Shown here: piece by piece, positions 1-7,691 of the stretch | Position numbering within the stretch: position 1 is the stretch's first letter | Layout: each line of letters starts with the position of its first letter | Notes under the pieces: generated by a model | The model's database searches: none | The model's input: only the letters and a program-made list of their open reading frames with translations | What the model was told of the DNA's origin: nothing | Made by a program: the position numbers and the translations under genes | Origin: JBOGEN01 sp050743265 | GTDB lineage: Bacteria; Actinomycetota; Actinomycetes; JBOGEN01 | Assembly (NCBI GenBank): GCA_050743265.1 | Contig: JBOGEN010000145.1 | Location: 1-32,863 of the forward strand | Length of the DNA stretch: 32,863 nt | Reading direction: 5' to 3'

Positions 1-110
1 AGTCTGTGCTGGACGAGTTCTCGGCTGCACACGGCCTCGACCCGGATACCGACGAGGCCGAGGCCGCGCTCCAGCAAGCGCTCGACCACTACGACCAGGA
101 GAAGGGATGA
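1..110 (+). CDS. C-terminal end of an unknown protein, cut by the window edge
   Basis: An open frame enters from the left edge and ends at TGA 108-110. The visible 35 residues are acidic and probably helical, ending in QQALDHYDQEKG. The integrase start lies only 4 bases downstream, so the two genes are likely co-transcribed. In actinobacterial integrated elements an excisionase or another small helix-turn-helix protein often sits here, but no such domain is visible in this fragment and I do not recognise the family. Confidence 0.55.
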   Translation, partial: SVLDEFSAAHGLDPDTDEAEAALQQALDHYDQEKG

Positions 111-114
111 GGCC

Positions 115-1275
115 GTGGCCAGTTACCTGCATCTGGCGAGCGGGCGATGGCGGGTCCGTGAACGTGATGCGTCCGGACGCGAGCACAGCGCGACGTTCGA
201 CCGCAAGGGCGACGCTAAAACCTGGGCTGCGTCCGTTCGGGTGGACTCGCGGCGAGGGCCGTACGTGGTCCCTGGCGCAGGACGAGTGACGTTCACGGCG
301 CATGCGGAGACGTGGCTCGCTCGGCAAGTCACCGACGCGACGACTCGTGAGACCGCCGAAATTCACCTGCGCCGTCACATCCTCCCCACACTCGGCGTTC
401 ATCCCATCGGGACGTTGCGCACCGGGGACCTGCGCTCGTGGGTGGCCGGGCGCAGTCGCGTGTTGGCTCCGTCGACGCTGCACGTCGTCTCCTCATGGGT
501 GCGCGCGATTCTCTCCTCGGCCGTGGACGACGGGCTGATCGCGGTCTCCCCGTGGCGGAACATCGCCCTGCCTCGCATCGTGCGCGAACAGGTGGAGCCC
601 TGGCCGACGGACACGGTGCTCGCCCTCATCGACGCGGTGGACGAGCGGTACCGGGCCGCTGTGGTCCTGGCGGCCGGGACCGGCCTCAGACAGGGCGAGA
701 TGTTTGGCGTCGACCTGGCCGACGTGGACTTCCTTCGTCGCCAGATCACAGTCCGCCGACAGGTTCGGCGGGTGGGAGGGGTGTCGGAGTTCGGTCCGAC
801 CAAGAGTCGCCGCACCCGGACCATCCCGCTGCCTGACATCGTGACCGAGGCTCTGTCATTGCATGTGAAGCACCACCCACCGGTCGAGGTCACCCTCCCC
901 TGGGTGGACCCCGACGGCCCATCACGCACACAGCGGCTGTTGTTCGTCGGTGGCCGGGGTGCGGCCCTGCGGCGCGACGAGTTTAACCGGCGCGTGTGGC
1001 ATCCCGCGTTGCGATCCTTGGGCACCGAGCCCACGCGGGCCACCGGGATGCACCAGTTGCGCCACTACTACGCCTCGGTGCTCATCGACGCCGGGGAGTC
1101 TCCCAAGGTGATCCAGCAACGGCTCGGACACGCCTCGGTCTCGGTGACCTTCGACGTGTACGGGCATCTGTTCCCCGAGTCCGAGGACCGCACCCGCGCG
1201 GCGGTTGATGGGGCGCTTGGCCGGTCGGTGACGGAGCGAAGTGCGGGAATTCTGCGGGATCACAACGCCACCTAG
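115..1275 (+). CDS. Tyrosine-type site-specific recombinase (phage/ICE integrase)
   Basis: A 386-residue integrase that would insert and excise a mobile element by strand exchange through a covalent tyrosine-DNA link. The N-terminal ~60 residues form a small arm-binding-like domain. Residues ~60-155 are a SAM-like core-binding domain, and ~165-370 the catalytic domain. The expected active-site set is visible: R192 (TGLRQGE), K230, H313 and R316 (HQLRH), H339 (LGHA) and nucleophile Y349 (DVYGHL), so the protein looks intact. The GTG start follows a purine-rich ribosome site just after the upstream stop. The gene converges on rnpB, 30 bases away, and its stop codon lies inside a perfect hairpin. 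The rest of the element must lie to the left of the window. The attachment site is not proven. Confidence 0.93.
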   Translation: MASYLHLASGRWRVRERDASGREHSATFDRKGDAKTWAASVRVDSRRGPYVVPGAGRVTFTAHAETWLARQVTDATTRETAEIHLRRHILPTLGVHPIGTLRTGDLRSWVAGRSRVLAPSTLHVVSSWVRAILSSAVDDGLIAVSPWRNIALPRIVREQVEPWPTDTVLALIDAVDERYRAAVVLAAGTGLRQGEMFGVDLADVDFLRRQITVRRQVRRVGGVSEFGPTKSRRTRTIPLPDIVTEALSLHVKHHPPVEVTLPWVDPDGPSRTQRLLFVGGRGAALRRDEFNRRVWHPALRSLGTEPTRATGMHQLRHYYASVLIDAGESPKVIQQRLGHASVSVTFDVYGHLFPESEDRTRAAVDGALGRSVTERSAGILRDHNAT

Positions 1276-1283
1276 GCGGCGTT
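1264..1283. terminator. Hairpin over the integrase stop codon, between integrase and rnpB
   Basis: The inverted repeat AACGCCACC-TA-GGCGGCGTT contains the integrase stop codon. It lies between two convergent genes, so it could end transcription of both, although no T-run follows. Its centre is the palindrome CCTAGG. Since it sits at the integrase/rnpB junction, it might instead be part of a recombination core site. The first reading is the simpler one. Confidence 0.5.
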
Positions 1284-1304
1284 CACGCAGGTCAGAGCGG
1301 AGGC

Positions 1305-1735
1305 GGCGGACGAGTCGGCCTGTACGCCGGGTTCTGTGCCCGGTCACCTCGCGGTGACCGGGCGGCGGCCATCCCTCTCCGGCTGCCGTCGCCGACAGCC
1401 TGTAGCGGCCTACCCGCAGGCTCGGGCGGGCCGCCCTCGAACGCCTGCGCAGGAGCCGGTCTCCCGGACTCCCTCTTGGCCTTGCTCCGGGTGGGGTTTA
1501 CCGAGCCGCCCGAGTCACCTCGGGCGCTGGTGGTCTCTTACACCACCGTTTCACCCTTGCCGTCGCGGCGAACCGCGCCGGCGGTCTGTTCTCTGTGGCA
1601 CTGTCCCGCGGGTCACCCCGGGTGGGCGTTACCCACCACCCTGCCCTGTGGAGCCCGGACGTTCCTCGGCGACGCCGCCCCGGCCCCGAAGGGCCACGGT
1701 GACGCCGACGCGACCGCCCGGCCGGCTCGTCCGCC
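1305..1735 (-). ncRNA. rnpB: RNase P RNA, bacterial class A
   Basis: This is the catalytic RNA of ribonuclease P, which removes 5' leaders from tRNA precursors. Read on the minus strand it carries the conserved 5' core (GAACGTCCGGGCTCC, then CAGGGTGGTGGGTAACGCCC), the central AAGGGTGAAACGGTGG and GTAAGAGACCACCAGC segments, GGTAAACCCCACC, and the 3' core ACAGAACCCGGCGTACA. The ends were set by the P1 helix: about 14 bases at 1722-1735 pair with 1305-1318 with one mismatch. The length of ~430 nt suits a high-GC actinobacterium. The gene lies directly downstream of the RNase H/phosphatase gene. Confidence 0.95.
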
Positions 1736-1743
1736 GTACGACA

Positions 1744-1774
1744 AGCCTACGCGAACCCGGGGGCCGGCTGTCAG
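1744..1774 (-). promoter_or_regulatory. Candidate promoter of rnpB
   Basis: On the minus strand, CTGACA (1769-1774) and TAGGCT (1744-1749) are separated by 19 bases, or 18 with TGACAG as the -35. Transcription would start near 1737, at the 5' end inferred from the P1 helix. The -35 element overlaps the stop codon of the upstream RNase H/phosphatase gene. Confidence 0.5.
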
Positions 1775-2919
1775 CGCGCGAGGTGAGCGGTGTCGTTGAA
1801 CGCCCGAAGGGAGGCATTGCCGTCCGCGTACCAGGCCACCGTGGACAGCGCGGCAGTGGCCAGCTCCATCCGGTAGAGGGCCCCCGGCGGCGCCGCGAGT
1901 GCCAGCCGCACCATCGTCTTGACCGGGGTGACGTGGGTGGCCACGAGCACGGTCCGGCCCGCGTACCGGGCGAGGGCGCGGTCACGTGCCGTACGGACCC
2001 GGCGGGTGACCGCGTCGAAGCTCTCGCCCTCGGGTGGACCGACGCTCGTCGAGCCGAGCCAGGCGCCGAGCTCGTCCGGCCAGCGCGCCTGGATCTCGGC
2101 GAACGTGTACCCGTCCCAGAGCCCGAAGTCGGTCTCGCGCCAGCCGTCGTCCACCTCGACGTCGAGACCGAGGGCCGCGCCGACGGCGTCCGCGGTCTCC
2201 CGTGCCCGCCGCAGCGCTGAGGACAGCACGACGTCCACGCCGTGGCGAGCCATGGCCCGCCCGGCGGCCTGCGCCTGTGCCCTGCCGCGCTCGGTCAGGG
2301 ACGGGTCGCTGCCCACGCCACTGAACCGCTTCTCGACGCTGTACGGCGTCTCGCCGTGGCGTAGCAGCAGGAACGTGGTCGCCGGCCCGAGGTCACCGCT
2401 CCAGCCGGTCGTGGCGGACGTGGCGTGTGCGACGCGTGGTTCGCCCTCCGCGTCGTCATCGGCCTCGCGGGACGCGCCCGACCTCTGCCCGGACACGCGG
2501 TGGATGCTGCGCCCGGTGTCGAGCGCCTCGTTGAGCAGACGGTCGGCCAACGCGTTCTGCTCGCGCGGCACCCACGTGTACGTCACGCGTGAGGCCGGGA
2601 AGGCCTCCCGCGCCGCCAGCGCGAGCGGACGCATGTCCGGGTGCTTGATCTTCCAGCGACCGGACATCTGCTCCACCACGAGCTTGGAGTCCAGCCGCGC
2701 CTCGACCGTCGCGTCCGGGTCGATGGCGTACGCCGCCGTCAGCCCCGCGACGAGCCCCCGGTACTCGGCGACGTTGTTGGTCGCGGTACCGATGCACTCG
2801 GCCAGCCGGACGAGGACCTCGCCGGTGTCGGTATCGCGTACCGCGGCCCCGAACGCGGCAGGCCCGGGGTTGCCGCGCGACCCGCCGTCGGCCTCGACGA
2901 CGAGGCGACGCCCCGCCAC
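1771..2919 (-). CDS. Bifunctional RNase H / histidine phosphatase (Rv2228c-like)
   Basis: A two-domain protein of 382 residues. Residues ~5-140 are an RNase HI-type nuclease that cuts RNA in RNA:DNA hybrids. The four acidic metal ligands are visible: D11 (EADGGSRGNPG), E52 (NNVAEYRG), D77 (RLDSKL) and D126 (NALADRL). A linker of ~40 residues follows. Residues ~182-382 form a histidine phosphatase of the CobC/phosphoglycerate-mutase type, with RHGE (phospho-acceptor H188) and a late catalytic His in VATHVTPVK. M. tuberculosis Rv2228c has the same fusion, with RNase H and alpha-ribazole phosphatase activity. GTG at 2919 was chosen because it comes 2 bases after the zinc-ribbon stop and just before the RNase H core. 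Confidence 0.93.
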   Translation of the reverse strand: MAGRRLVVEADGGSRGNPGPAAFGAAVRDTDTGEVLVRLAECIGTATNNVAEYRGLVAGLTAAYAIDPDATVEARLDSKLVVEQMSGRWKIKHPDMRPLALAAREAFPASRVTYTWVPREQNALADRLLNEALDTGRSIHRVSGQRSGASREADDDAEGEPRVAHATSATTGWSGDLGPATTFLLLRHGETPYSVEKRFSGVGSDPSLTERGRAQAQAAGRAMARHGVDVVLSSALRRARETADAVGAALGLDVEVDDGWRETDFGLWDGYTFAEIQARWPDELGAWLGSTSVGPPEGESFDAVTRRVRTARDRALARYAGRTVLVATHVTPVKTMVRLALAAPPGALYRMELATAALSTVAWYADGNASLRAFNDTAHLAR

Positions 2920-2921
2920 GC

Positions 2922-3665
2922 CTACAGCCCGGAGTCGGCGGTACGGACGAGGATGCGCCGGCACTCCTCGCAGCGCAGCACCTCGTCCGGCGCCGCGTCG
3001 CGCAGCCGGCCGATGTCGGAGGGGGTGAGCTCGAGCCGGCAGCCCTCGCACCGGCGCCGGTGCAGCGCCGCGGCACCCACGCCGCTGTTCTGCTCCCGCA
3101 ACCGCTCGTACAGGGCGAGCAGGTCCTGCGGCACGTCGGCGGAGATCGTCTTGCGCTCTGCGGTCGTGGAGGCGGTCTCCGCGTCGATCTCGGTGAAGGC
3201 CTCCTGGCGGCGGGCGTCCACCTGGTCGCGCTCGGCGGTGAGGCGGTCCCGCTCCTCGCTCGTCGAGGCCAGCCGCTTCTGGGCGTCCTCGCGCCGCTCC
3301 ATCACCTCGAGCACGACCTCCTCGAGGTCGGACTGCCGCTTCGCCAGGGAGCCGAGCTCGTGCTGCAGGCTCTCCAGCTCCTTCGCCGACCCGACGCTGC
3401 CCGCGTCCAGCCGCTGTTGGTCCCGCGCCGCGCGGGACCGGACCTGCTCCACGTCGGCCTCGGCCTTGGACTGGTCGCGGGCCGCATCCTCGTCCTCGGT
3501 CTGGGCGGCGACGACCGCGTCGCGCAGCTCGTCGAGCCGGGCGTCGAGCCGCTCGAGCTCGGCGTGCTCTGGCAGCGTGCGCCGACGGTGCGCCAGCCGG
3601 TCGAGGCGCGAGTCGAGGGCCTGGAGGTCGAGCAGGCGCAGCTGGATCTCGGGCTCGGCTTTCAG
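2922..3665 (-). CDS. Coiled-coil protein with C4 zinc ribbon (Rv2229c-like)
   Basis: About 247 residues. Residues ~1-190 are a long, charged antiparallel coiled coil. The C-terminus is a zinc ribbon with two CxxC pairs (C206/C209 and C232/C235). Homologues almost always sit between a NIF3-like gene and the RNase H/phosphatase gene, as here; the molecular role is not firmly known. The start is unusual. The conserved N-terminus (KAEPEIQLRLLDLQALD) begins at a CTG codon at 3663-3665 that overlaps the upstream TGA as CTGA, with GAGGAG six bases in front. The only in-frame conventional choice nearby is GTG at 3722, which would add a poorly conserved, proline-rich 19-residue leader and overlap the NIF3 gene by 61 bases. 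Confidence 0.87.
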   Translation of the reverse strand: MKAEPEIQLRLLDLQALDSRLDRLAHRRRTLPEHAELERLDARLDELRDAVVAAQTEDEDAARDQSKAEADVEQVRSRAARDQQRLDAGSVGSAKELESLQHELGSLAKRQSDLEEVVLEVMERREDAQKRLASTSEERDRLTAERDQVDARRQEAFTEIDAETASTTAERKTISADVPQDLLALYERLREQNSGVGAAALHRRRCEGCRLELTPSDIGRLRDAAPDEVLRCEECRRILVRTADSGL

Positions 3666-4885
3666 CGGGGGCTCCTCGGGTGATCGGGCTGGTCGTCGGG
3701 GCTGCGGAGGGCCGACGTCCACGGATCGGTGACCGTTCGCGAGACAACGGCCTCCACCGTAGACCCGGCCGCGGCCAGCGTGTCAGCGAGTCGTGCCGCG
3801 GCCTCGCGCAGCCAGGGCCACTCCGTGGCCCAGTGCGCGGCGTCGAGCAGCGCGGGACGGCCGTGGGCGACGGCCTCGGAGGCCGGGTGGTGACGGAGGT
3901 CGGCCGTCACGTACGCGTCCACCTCGGCGGCGCGGACGGCGTCGAACAGGCTGTCCCCGGCCCCACCGCAGACCGCGACCTGCTCGACGGTCTGCCCCGC
4001 GTCGCCCGCAACCCTGATGCCCGCCGCCGTCGAGGGCAGCGCCGCGGCGGTACGCCGGGCGAACGCCTCCAGGTTCTCCGGACGGGCGAGGCGTCCGACC
4101 CGGCCCAGGCCGCGACGCCCGGGACCGCCGGCCATCTCGTACATGTCGTACGCCGGCTCCTCGTACGGGTGGGCCTCGCGAAGCGCCCGGACGACCTCGG
4201 CCCGCCGCGCCCGGGGCAGCACCATCTCGAGCCGGGTCTCGGGGACCCGCGCGACGAGGCCCCGCTCCCCGATCGTCGGGTGCGCGGACTCGCCGGGGAG
4301 GAAGGTGCCGAGGCCGTCCAGCAGGTACGCGCACCGTGAGTAGTCACCGATCGCACCCGCCCCCGCCGTGGCCAGGGCGTCGAGCACCCGAGCGGTGTCC
4401 TCGGGCGGGACGAACGTGACGACCTTGTCCAGCGGGTCGGCCGGTGCGGGGACGAGCGGGCGCAGGTCGTCCAGGCCGAGGACCCGGGCGAGCGCGTCCG
4501 AGACCCCGGGGTCGGCGACGTCCCCGTTCGTGTGGACCACATGGAGCCCGATCCCGGCGCGGACCAGCCGGTGGACCAGCCTGCCCTTGGGCGTGGTGGC
4601 CGCCACTCCGTGCACGGGACGCAGCAGCAGCGGGTGGTGCGTGACCAGCAGGTCGGCCCCGGCGTCCACGGCCTCCTCGACGGTCTCGGAGACCGGGTCG
4701 ACCGCGAACATCACCCGCCGGACGGGTGCCTCCGGGTCGCCGCAGACAAGGCCGACCGCGTCCCACGGCTCGGCCCACGCCGGCGGGTAGTGCGTGTCGA
4801 GCACGGCCACGACGTCACCGAGCGTGGGGACGTCGCGGGCCTGGCCGTCGGTGTCGGCGTTCGCCTCGTGCTCAGAGCCGTGCAC
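3662..4885 (-). CDS. NIF3-like dinuclear metal-centre protein (YbgI family) with inserted middle domain
   Basis: A protein of 407 residues in the NIF3/YbgI family, which forms ring-shaped hexamers around two-metal sites; the cellular substrate is unsettled. Metal-ligand motifs are visible in the N-terminal half (THHPLLL, and HTNGD in place of the common HTNLD) and near the C-terminus (AAHWATE). The middle part (RLEMVLPRARRAEVVRALREAHPYEEPAYD) is the CutA/PII-like insertion found in long members. The start could be GTG at 4885, which overlaps the SRPBCC gene by 14 bases, or GTG at 4831 (VPTLGDVVAVLD), where homologues usually begin. Its stop overlaps the zinc-ribbon start, so translation is probably coupled. 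Confidence 0.9.
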   Translation of the reverse strand: MHGSEHEANADTDGQARDVPTLGDVVAVLDTHYPPAWAEPWDAVGLVCGDPEAPVRRVMFAVDPVSETVEEAVDAGADLLVTHHPLLLRPVHGVAATTPKGRLVHRLVRAGIGLHVVHTNGDVADPGVSDALARVLGLDDLRPLVPAPADPLDKVVTFVPPEDTARVLDALATAGAGAIGDYSRCAYLLDGLGTFLPGESAHPTIGERGLVARVPETRLEMVLPRARRAEVVRALREAHPYEEPAYDMYEMAGGPGRRGLGRVGRLARPENLEAFARRTAAALPSTAAGIRVAGDAGQTVEQVAVCGGAGDSLFDAVRAAEVDAYVTADLRHHPASEAVAHGRPALLDAAHWATEWPWLREAAARLADTLAAAGSTVEAVVSRTVTDPWTSALRSPDDQPDHPRSPR

Positions 4886-5351
4886 GGCCCCGCAGGCTAC
4901 CGTGCGGGTTCTGGGCCGGTGTCGTGGCCGCGGCCTCGCCCAGTGCCTGCAGCACCTCGCCCCAGCCCTCCCCGTACGAGGTCCGGGTCTCGTCGTCGAT
5001 CTCGCCGACCGCCGTGTGCACCAGGCGGACGACCGTCTGCTCGCCCTCGTCGACGAGGTCCATCGTCCAGCGGGAGGCCACCGCTCCGCTCATGCCCATC
5101 GGACCGCTCACGGCTAGGCGTGTCGCCGGCGCCAGCTCGGTGACCTGGCCGTAGAGGGAGCCTCCGCCCTCGTCGCCCCAGTCCTCGAGGAAGCGTCCGC
5201 CGACCCAGGGCTCGAGCGCGACCTGCCCGTCCGGGCGGAACCGGTGCGGCCACCACTCCCCCACCCGCAGGAGCGCGTCCCACACCTGCGCCCGCGGCGC
5301 GCCGACGGTGATCTGGGTCCGGACATCGAGCGTGCCCACGGCCTCGGCCAT
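4872..5351 (-). CDS. SRPBCC/START-like protein (polyketide cyclase/AHSA1-type fold)
   Basis: A protein of 159 residues with the helix-grip fold used to bind small hydrophobic ligands. Family-type features are the opening strand VRTQITVGAPRAQVWDALL, WWPHRF, and WTMDLVDEGEQTVVRLVHTAVG near the end. ATG at 5351 was chosen because GGAGAGAGG lies 7 bases upstream; the in-frame extension further upstream has no coding character. The ligand cannot be told from sequence. It is the first gene of the minus-strand run that continues into the NIF3 gene. Confidence 0.8.
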   Translation of the reverse strand: MAEAVGTLDVRTQITVGAPRAQVWDALLRVGEWWPHRFRPDGQVALEPWVGGRFLEDWGDEGGGSLYGQVTELAPATRLAVSGPMGMSGAVASRWTMDLVDEGEQTVVRLVHTAVGEIDDETRTSYGEGWGEVLQALGEAAATTPAQNPHGSLRGRARL

Positions 5352-5703
5352 GCTGTCGCCTCTCTCCCCTGGCGGCCCGCCCCGGCGGCGTCGGCCACCC
5401 CACGAGCAGTGTGGACGGCCGCCGGGACGGGCGACAGGGGCAGGCTGCACGCTGTGAGCGAACGGGCCCCGACGCGAGGCCCGGGTGCACCGGCCCCCCT
5501 CCGACGCACCCGGGGGATCCATCCCCGCGACGGGAGCGGACCCCCACGCTCCTTTGCAGGGAGCACGGAAACGACCATGGTCTGGTTCGGACGTAGGACA
5601 TGTCTGCCAGACAATTGGAGAGAGCGGTTTCGCCGCTGTCGTCATCGGCGGGGGGGTGCCCCGGGAGCCGTTCAGCGCCGGGCTCTCCGTGCTGGTCAGA
5701 GGG
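5352..5703. other. Gene-free gap between tRNA-Val and the SRPBCC gene
   Basis: No convincing gene is visible. Open frames here have biased composition and no ribosome sites. It should hold the promoter of the SRPBCC/NIF3 gene run and the 3' end of the tRNA transcript. The only ordered element I see is the 13-base palindrome TGTCTGCCAGACA at 5601-5613, about 100 bases downstream of the tRNA and 250 bases upstream of the SRPBCC start. It has no T-run, so an operator is as likely as a terminator. Confidence 0.5.
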
Positions 5704-5775
5704 TGGGCGCAGCTGGGCTCGAACCAGCGACCCCCTGCTTGTAAGGCAGGTGCTCTTCCGCTGAGCTATGCGCCC
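5704..5775 (-). tRNA. tRNA-Val (anticodon UAC)
   Basis: A complete 72-nt cloverleaf on the minus strand. The acceptor GGGCGCA pairs with TGCGCCC, followed by discriminator A. The D arm has AGCTCAGCGG, the anticodon loop is CTTACAA between CCTGC and GCAGG, and the T loop is TTCGAGC. Anticodon TAC reads GUA and other valine codons. The 3' CCA is not encoded. Confidence 0.96.
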
Positions 5776-5815
5776 GGACCGCGTAAGCGTACTGGGCCGC
5801 GCCTGCCGTCCTCGC

Positions 5816-6289
5816 TCAGGCGCTGAGCCTGGTCAGGGCTCCCAGGTACTCGTCGACGTCCCGCGCGTCCGGGAGCGCGTTGACCACCGTCCAGCGCACG
5901 ACGCCGTCGGTGTCGATGACGAACGTGCCGCGGAGCGCGGCGCCCTTGTCCTCGTCCAGCACGCCGTACGCACGGGCGACCTCGCCGTGCGGCCAGAAGT
6001 CCGACAGCAGCGGGTACGTGAGGCCCTCACGCTCGGCGAACACGCGCAGCGAGAACCGCGAGTCGCAGGACACGGCGAGCACCTGCGTCCCCGCCCCGGC
6101 GAAGGACTCCAGCCGCTCCTCGAGCGTCCTCAGCTCGCCGGTGCAGACCCCGGTGAACGCGAACGGGTAGAAGACCAGCATGACGTTCTGGCGCCCGGCG
6201 AAGTCGGCCAGGTCGACCGTCTGGCCGTGGTGGTCGGCCAGGGCGAACCGCGGGGCGGGCTGCCCCTCCTGGGGCACCTCCCGGGTCAC
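5816..6289 (-). CDS. ahpE: Peroxiredoxin, AhpE-like (1-Cys type)
   Basis: A thioredoxin-fold peroxidase of 157 residues that reduces hydroperoxides and peroxynitrite. The active-site motif YPFAFTGVCTGEL contains the peroxidatic cysteine C49, with the conserved P and T upstream. LLSDFWPHGEVARAYGV is very close to M. tuberculosis AhpE. One more cysteine (C75) is present in SCDSRFS; whether it resolves the sulfenic acid is unknown. GTG at 6289 was chosen because it overlaps the DUF3052 stop as GTGA, giving a translationally coupled pair; no strong ribosome site precedes it. The DUF3052-ahpE order matches M. tuberculosis Rv2239c-Rv2238c. Confidence 0.92.
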   Translation of the reverse strand: MTREVPQEGQPAPRFALADHHGQTVDLADFAGRQNVMLVFYPFAFTGVCTGELRTLEERLESFAGAGTQVLAVSCDSRFSLRVFAEREGLTYPLLSDFWPHGEVARAYGVLDEDKGAALRGTFVIDTDGVVRWTVVNALPDARDVDEYLGALTRLSA

Positions 6290-6717
6290 TTGCGCGCCGT
6301 CCGTGGGGCCACCAGCCGCGTGCCCGACCATTCCTGGGCAGCGCTCACGCTGCTCGTCTGGTTGAGCCCGGCGGTGGGGGCGGCCTCGCCGATGTCGCTG
6401 GGCTCGACATGCCCGTCGCGTCCCGCCTTGGGCGTGAGGAGCCAGATCACCCCGCCGTCGGCGAGCAGGGTCAGCGCATCGACGAGGGAGTCCACGAGGT
6501 CGCCGTCGTCGTCACGCCACCAGAGGATGACCACGTCCGCGACGTCCTGGTAGTCCTCGTCGACGAGGTCGTTGCCGGTCAGCTCGGCGACGGCGTCACG
6601 CAGGACCTGGTCGCAGTCGTCGTCGTAGCCGAGCTCCTGGACCACCTGCCCGGGCTTGAGCCCGAGTCGTTGCGCCATGCCGCGCTGCCCCTCCGCGTGG
6701 TCCGCGGTCGCGCTCAC
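6286..6717 (-). CDS. DUF3052 family protein
   Basis: A small acidic protein of 143 residues, conserved in actinobacteria and usually found beside ahpE and aceE. Features seen are RLGLKPGQVVQELGYDDDCDQVLRDAV near the start, VVILWWRDDDGDLVDSLVDALTLLADGGVIWLLTPKAGRDGHVEPSDI in the middle, and a short variable tail. No function is established. GTG at 6717 was chosen because GGGAGGA lies about 7 bases upstream and family members begin close to here. It overlaps the peroxiredoxin gene by 4 bases, so a link to redox defence is likely but inferred. Confidence 0.9.
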   Translation of the reverse strand: MSATADHAEGQRGMAQRLGLKPGQVVQELGYDDDCDQVLRDAVAELTGNDLVDEDYQDVADVVILWWRDDDGDLVDSLVDALTLLADGGVIWLLTPKAGRDGHVEPSDIGEAAPTAGLNQTSSVSAAQEWSGTRLVAPRTARK

Positions 6718-6886
6718 AGAATGTCCTCCCAAGATCGGCCCGGTCTTTCCGGGGCTGTGGTCGAGTAGTCCACACAAGCCTTGGCTTGCGCGCAAGTATC
6801 CGCCCAGTCCTCGCTGGACGACTCAGAAACGCGTCCACTGGCCCGGACGGGGCCCGGTCGCCCCGGCGACCTGCTCCGAGTGCAGG

Positions 6887-7300
6887 TCAGCCCCGCAGGA
6901 ACGAGAGCCGGACGGACCTGCTCGGGTTGTCGGCGTTGGTGTCCACGAGGCAGACGGACTGCCAGGTGCCCAGGGCCATCCGCCCGCCCACCACGGGTAC
7001 CGAGGCGTACGGCGGCACGAAGGCCGGAACGACGTGGTCACGGCCGTGGCCGGGCGACCCGTGCCGGTGCCGCCAGCCCGCGCCGGGCGGCAGCACCGCC
7101 TCCAGGGCCGCGAGCAGGTCCTCGTCGGTGCCGGCCCCGGTCTCGATCACCGCGACCCCGGCCGTGGCATGCGGGACGAACACGTGCAGCAGGCCGTCGA
7201 GACCGCCGGCCGCCTCGCCCAGGAAGCGGCGGCACTCCCCGGTCAGGTCGTGGACGGTCTCTCGGCTCCCGGTGCGGATCTCGAGGACGACGCTCTCCAT
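6887..7300 (-). CDS. YjbQ family protein (UPF0047)
   Basis: A compact 137-residue protein of the YjbQ family, a beta-rich trimeric fold. The E. coli member was reported to have weak thiamine-phosphate synthase activity, but the true role is unsettled. Family signatures are visible: GLLHVFVPHATAGVAVIE, DEDLLAALEAVLPP, the His-rich RHRHGSPGHGRDHVVPAF, and LGTWQSVCLVDTNADNPSR. The length is typical. ATG at 7300 is the only good start; its ribosome site is weak. The gene lies 30 bases downstream of the DUF1918 gene and probably shares its promoter. Confidence 0.92.
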   Translation of the reverse strand: MESVVLEIRTGSRETVHDLTGECRRFLGEAAGGLDGLLHVFVPHATAGVAVIETGAGTDEDLLAALEAVLPPGAGWRHRHGSPGHGRDHVVPAFVPPYASVPVVGGRMALGTWQSVCLVDTNADNPSRSVRLSFLRG

Positions 7301-7330
7301 GAGGGCCGCCCTACCCCGCCACAGGTCGGC

Positions 7331-7522
7331 TCAGGCCTTCTGAGGGGGCTCCACGACGGCGTCAGGGCCAGGGAAGACAAGGCCCTCGTGCCCGTCGGAC
7401 CAGCGCACGACGTACGGGGGGCTGCCCGCGTCGCCCCTGATCTCGATGATCTCGCCGATGTGGTCCACCTCCCCGACCGTGCGCCCGTGCACGTGGAGAC
7501 GGTCCCCGATGGTTGCCTGCAT
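7331..7522 (-). CDS. DUF1918 small protein
   Basis: A 63-residue protein with the DUF1918 pattern: IGDRLHVHGRTVGEVDHIGEIIEIRG followed by PPYVVRWSDGHEGLVFPGPDAVV. This is a small SH3-like beta barrel, common in actinobacteria and of unknown function. AAGGAGG lies 6 bases before ATG 7522, a near-perfect ribosome site that fixes the start and suggests strong translation. It is transcribed divergently from aceE across a 169-bp gap. Confidence 0.92.
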   Translation of the reverse strand: MQATIGDRLHVHGRTVGEVDHIGEIIEIRGDAGSPPYVVRWSDGHEGLVFPGPDAVVEPPQKA

Positions 7523-7691
7523 GGCAGTCCTCCTTGCGGTGCGGCGCACTCCCAGCCTGCCGGGTCACGGCCTGCCCGCCAAGGGGCGGGGGGTCCGGTT
7601 ACCAGGTGGTAGAGATGACTGACACGCCGTCCTCGTACGACGATGGGGACGAACAGGTGTATCCCACGACCACGAAACGAGAGAACCGCAG
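7523..7691. promoter_or_regulatory. Divergent promoter region between DUF1918 and aceE
   Basis: A gap of 169 bases that must carry promoters for both directions. A small inverted repeat, TACCA-GG-TGGTA, lies in the middle and could be an operator or chance. I could not identify confident -35/-10 pairs. A reading frame on the plus strand opens here (MTDTPSSYDDGDE...) but does not match any known leader and runs out of frame into aceE. Confidence 0.4.

Noticed and set aside
1336..1799. Protein frames across the rnpB gene
   Set aside because: The stretch is explained by RNase P RNA; the frames have no protein family features.
3666..3722. GTG 3722 as start of the zinc-ribbon gene
   Set aside because: It adds a Pro/Arg-rich leader and a long overlap with the NIF3 gene, whereas CTG 3665 has an ideal ribosome site and coupling. 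Kept as an alternative only.
5601..5613. TGTCTGCCAGACA as the tRNA-Val terminator
   Set aside because: The stem is only 6 bp, about 90 bases beyond the tRNA and without a T-run; recorded as an unexplained palindrome instead.
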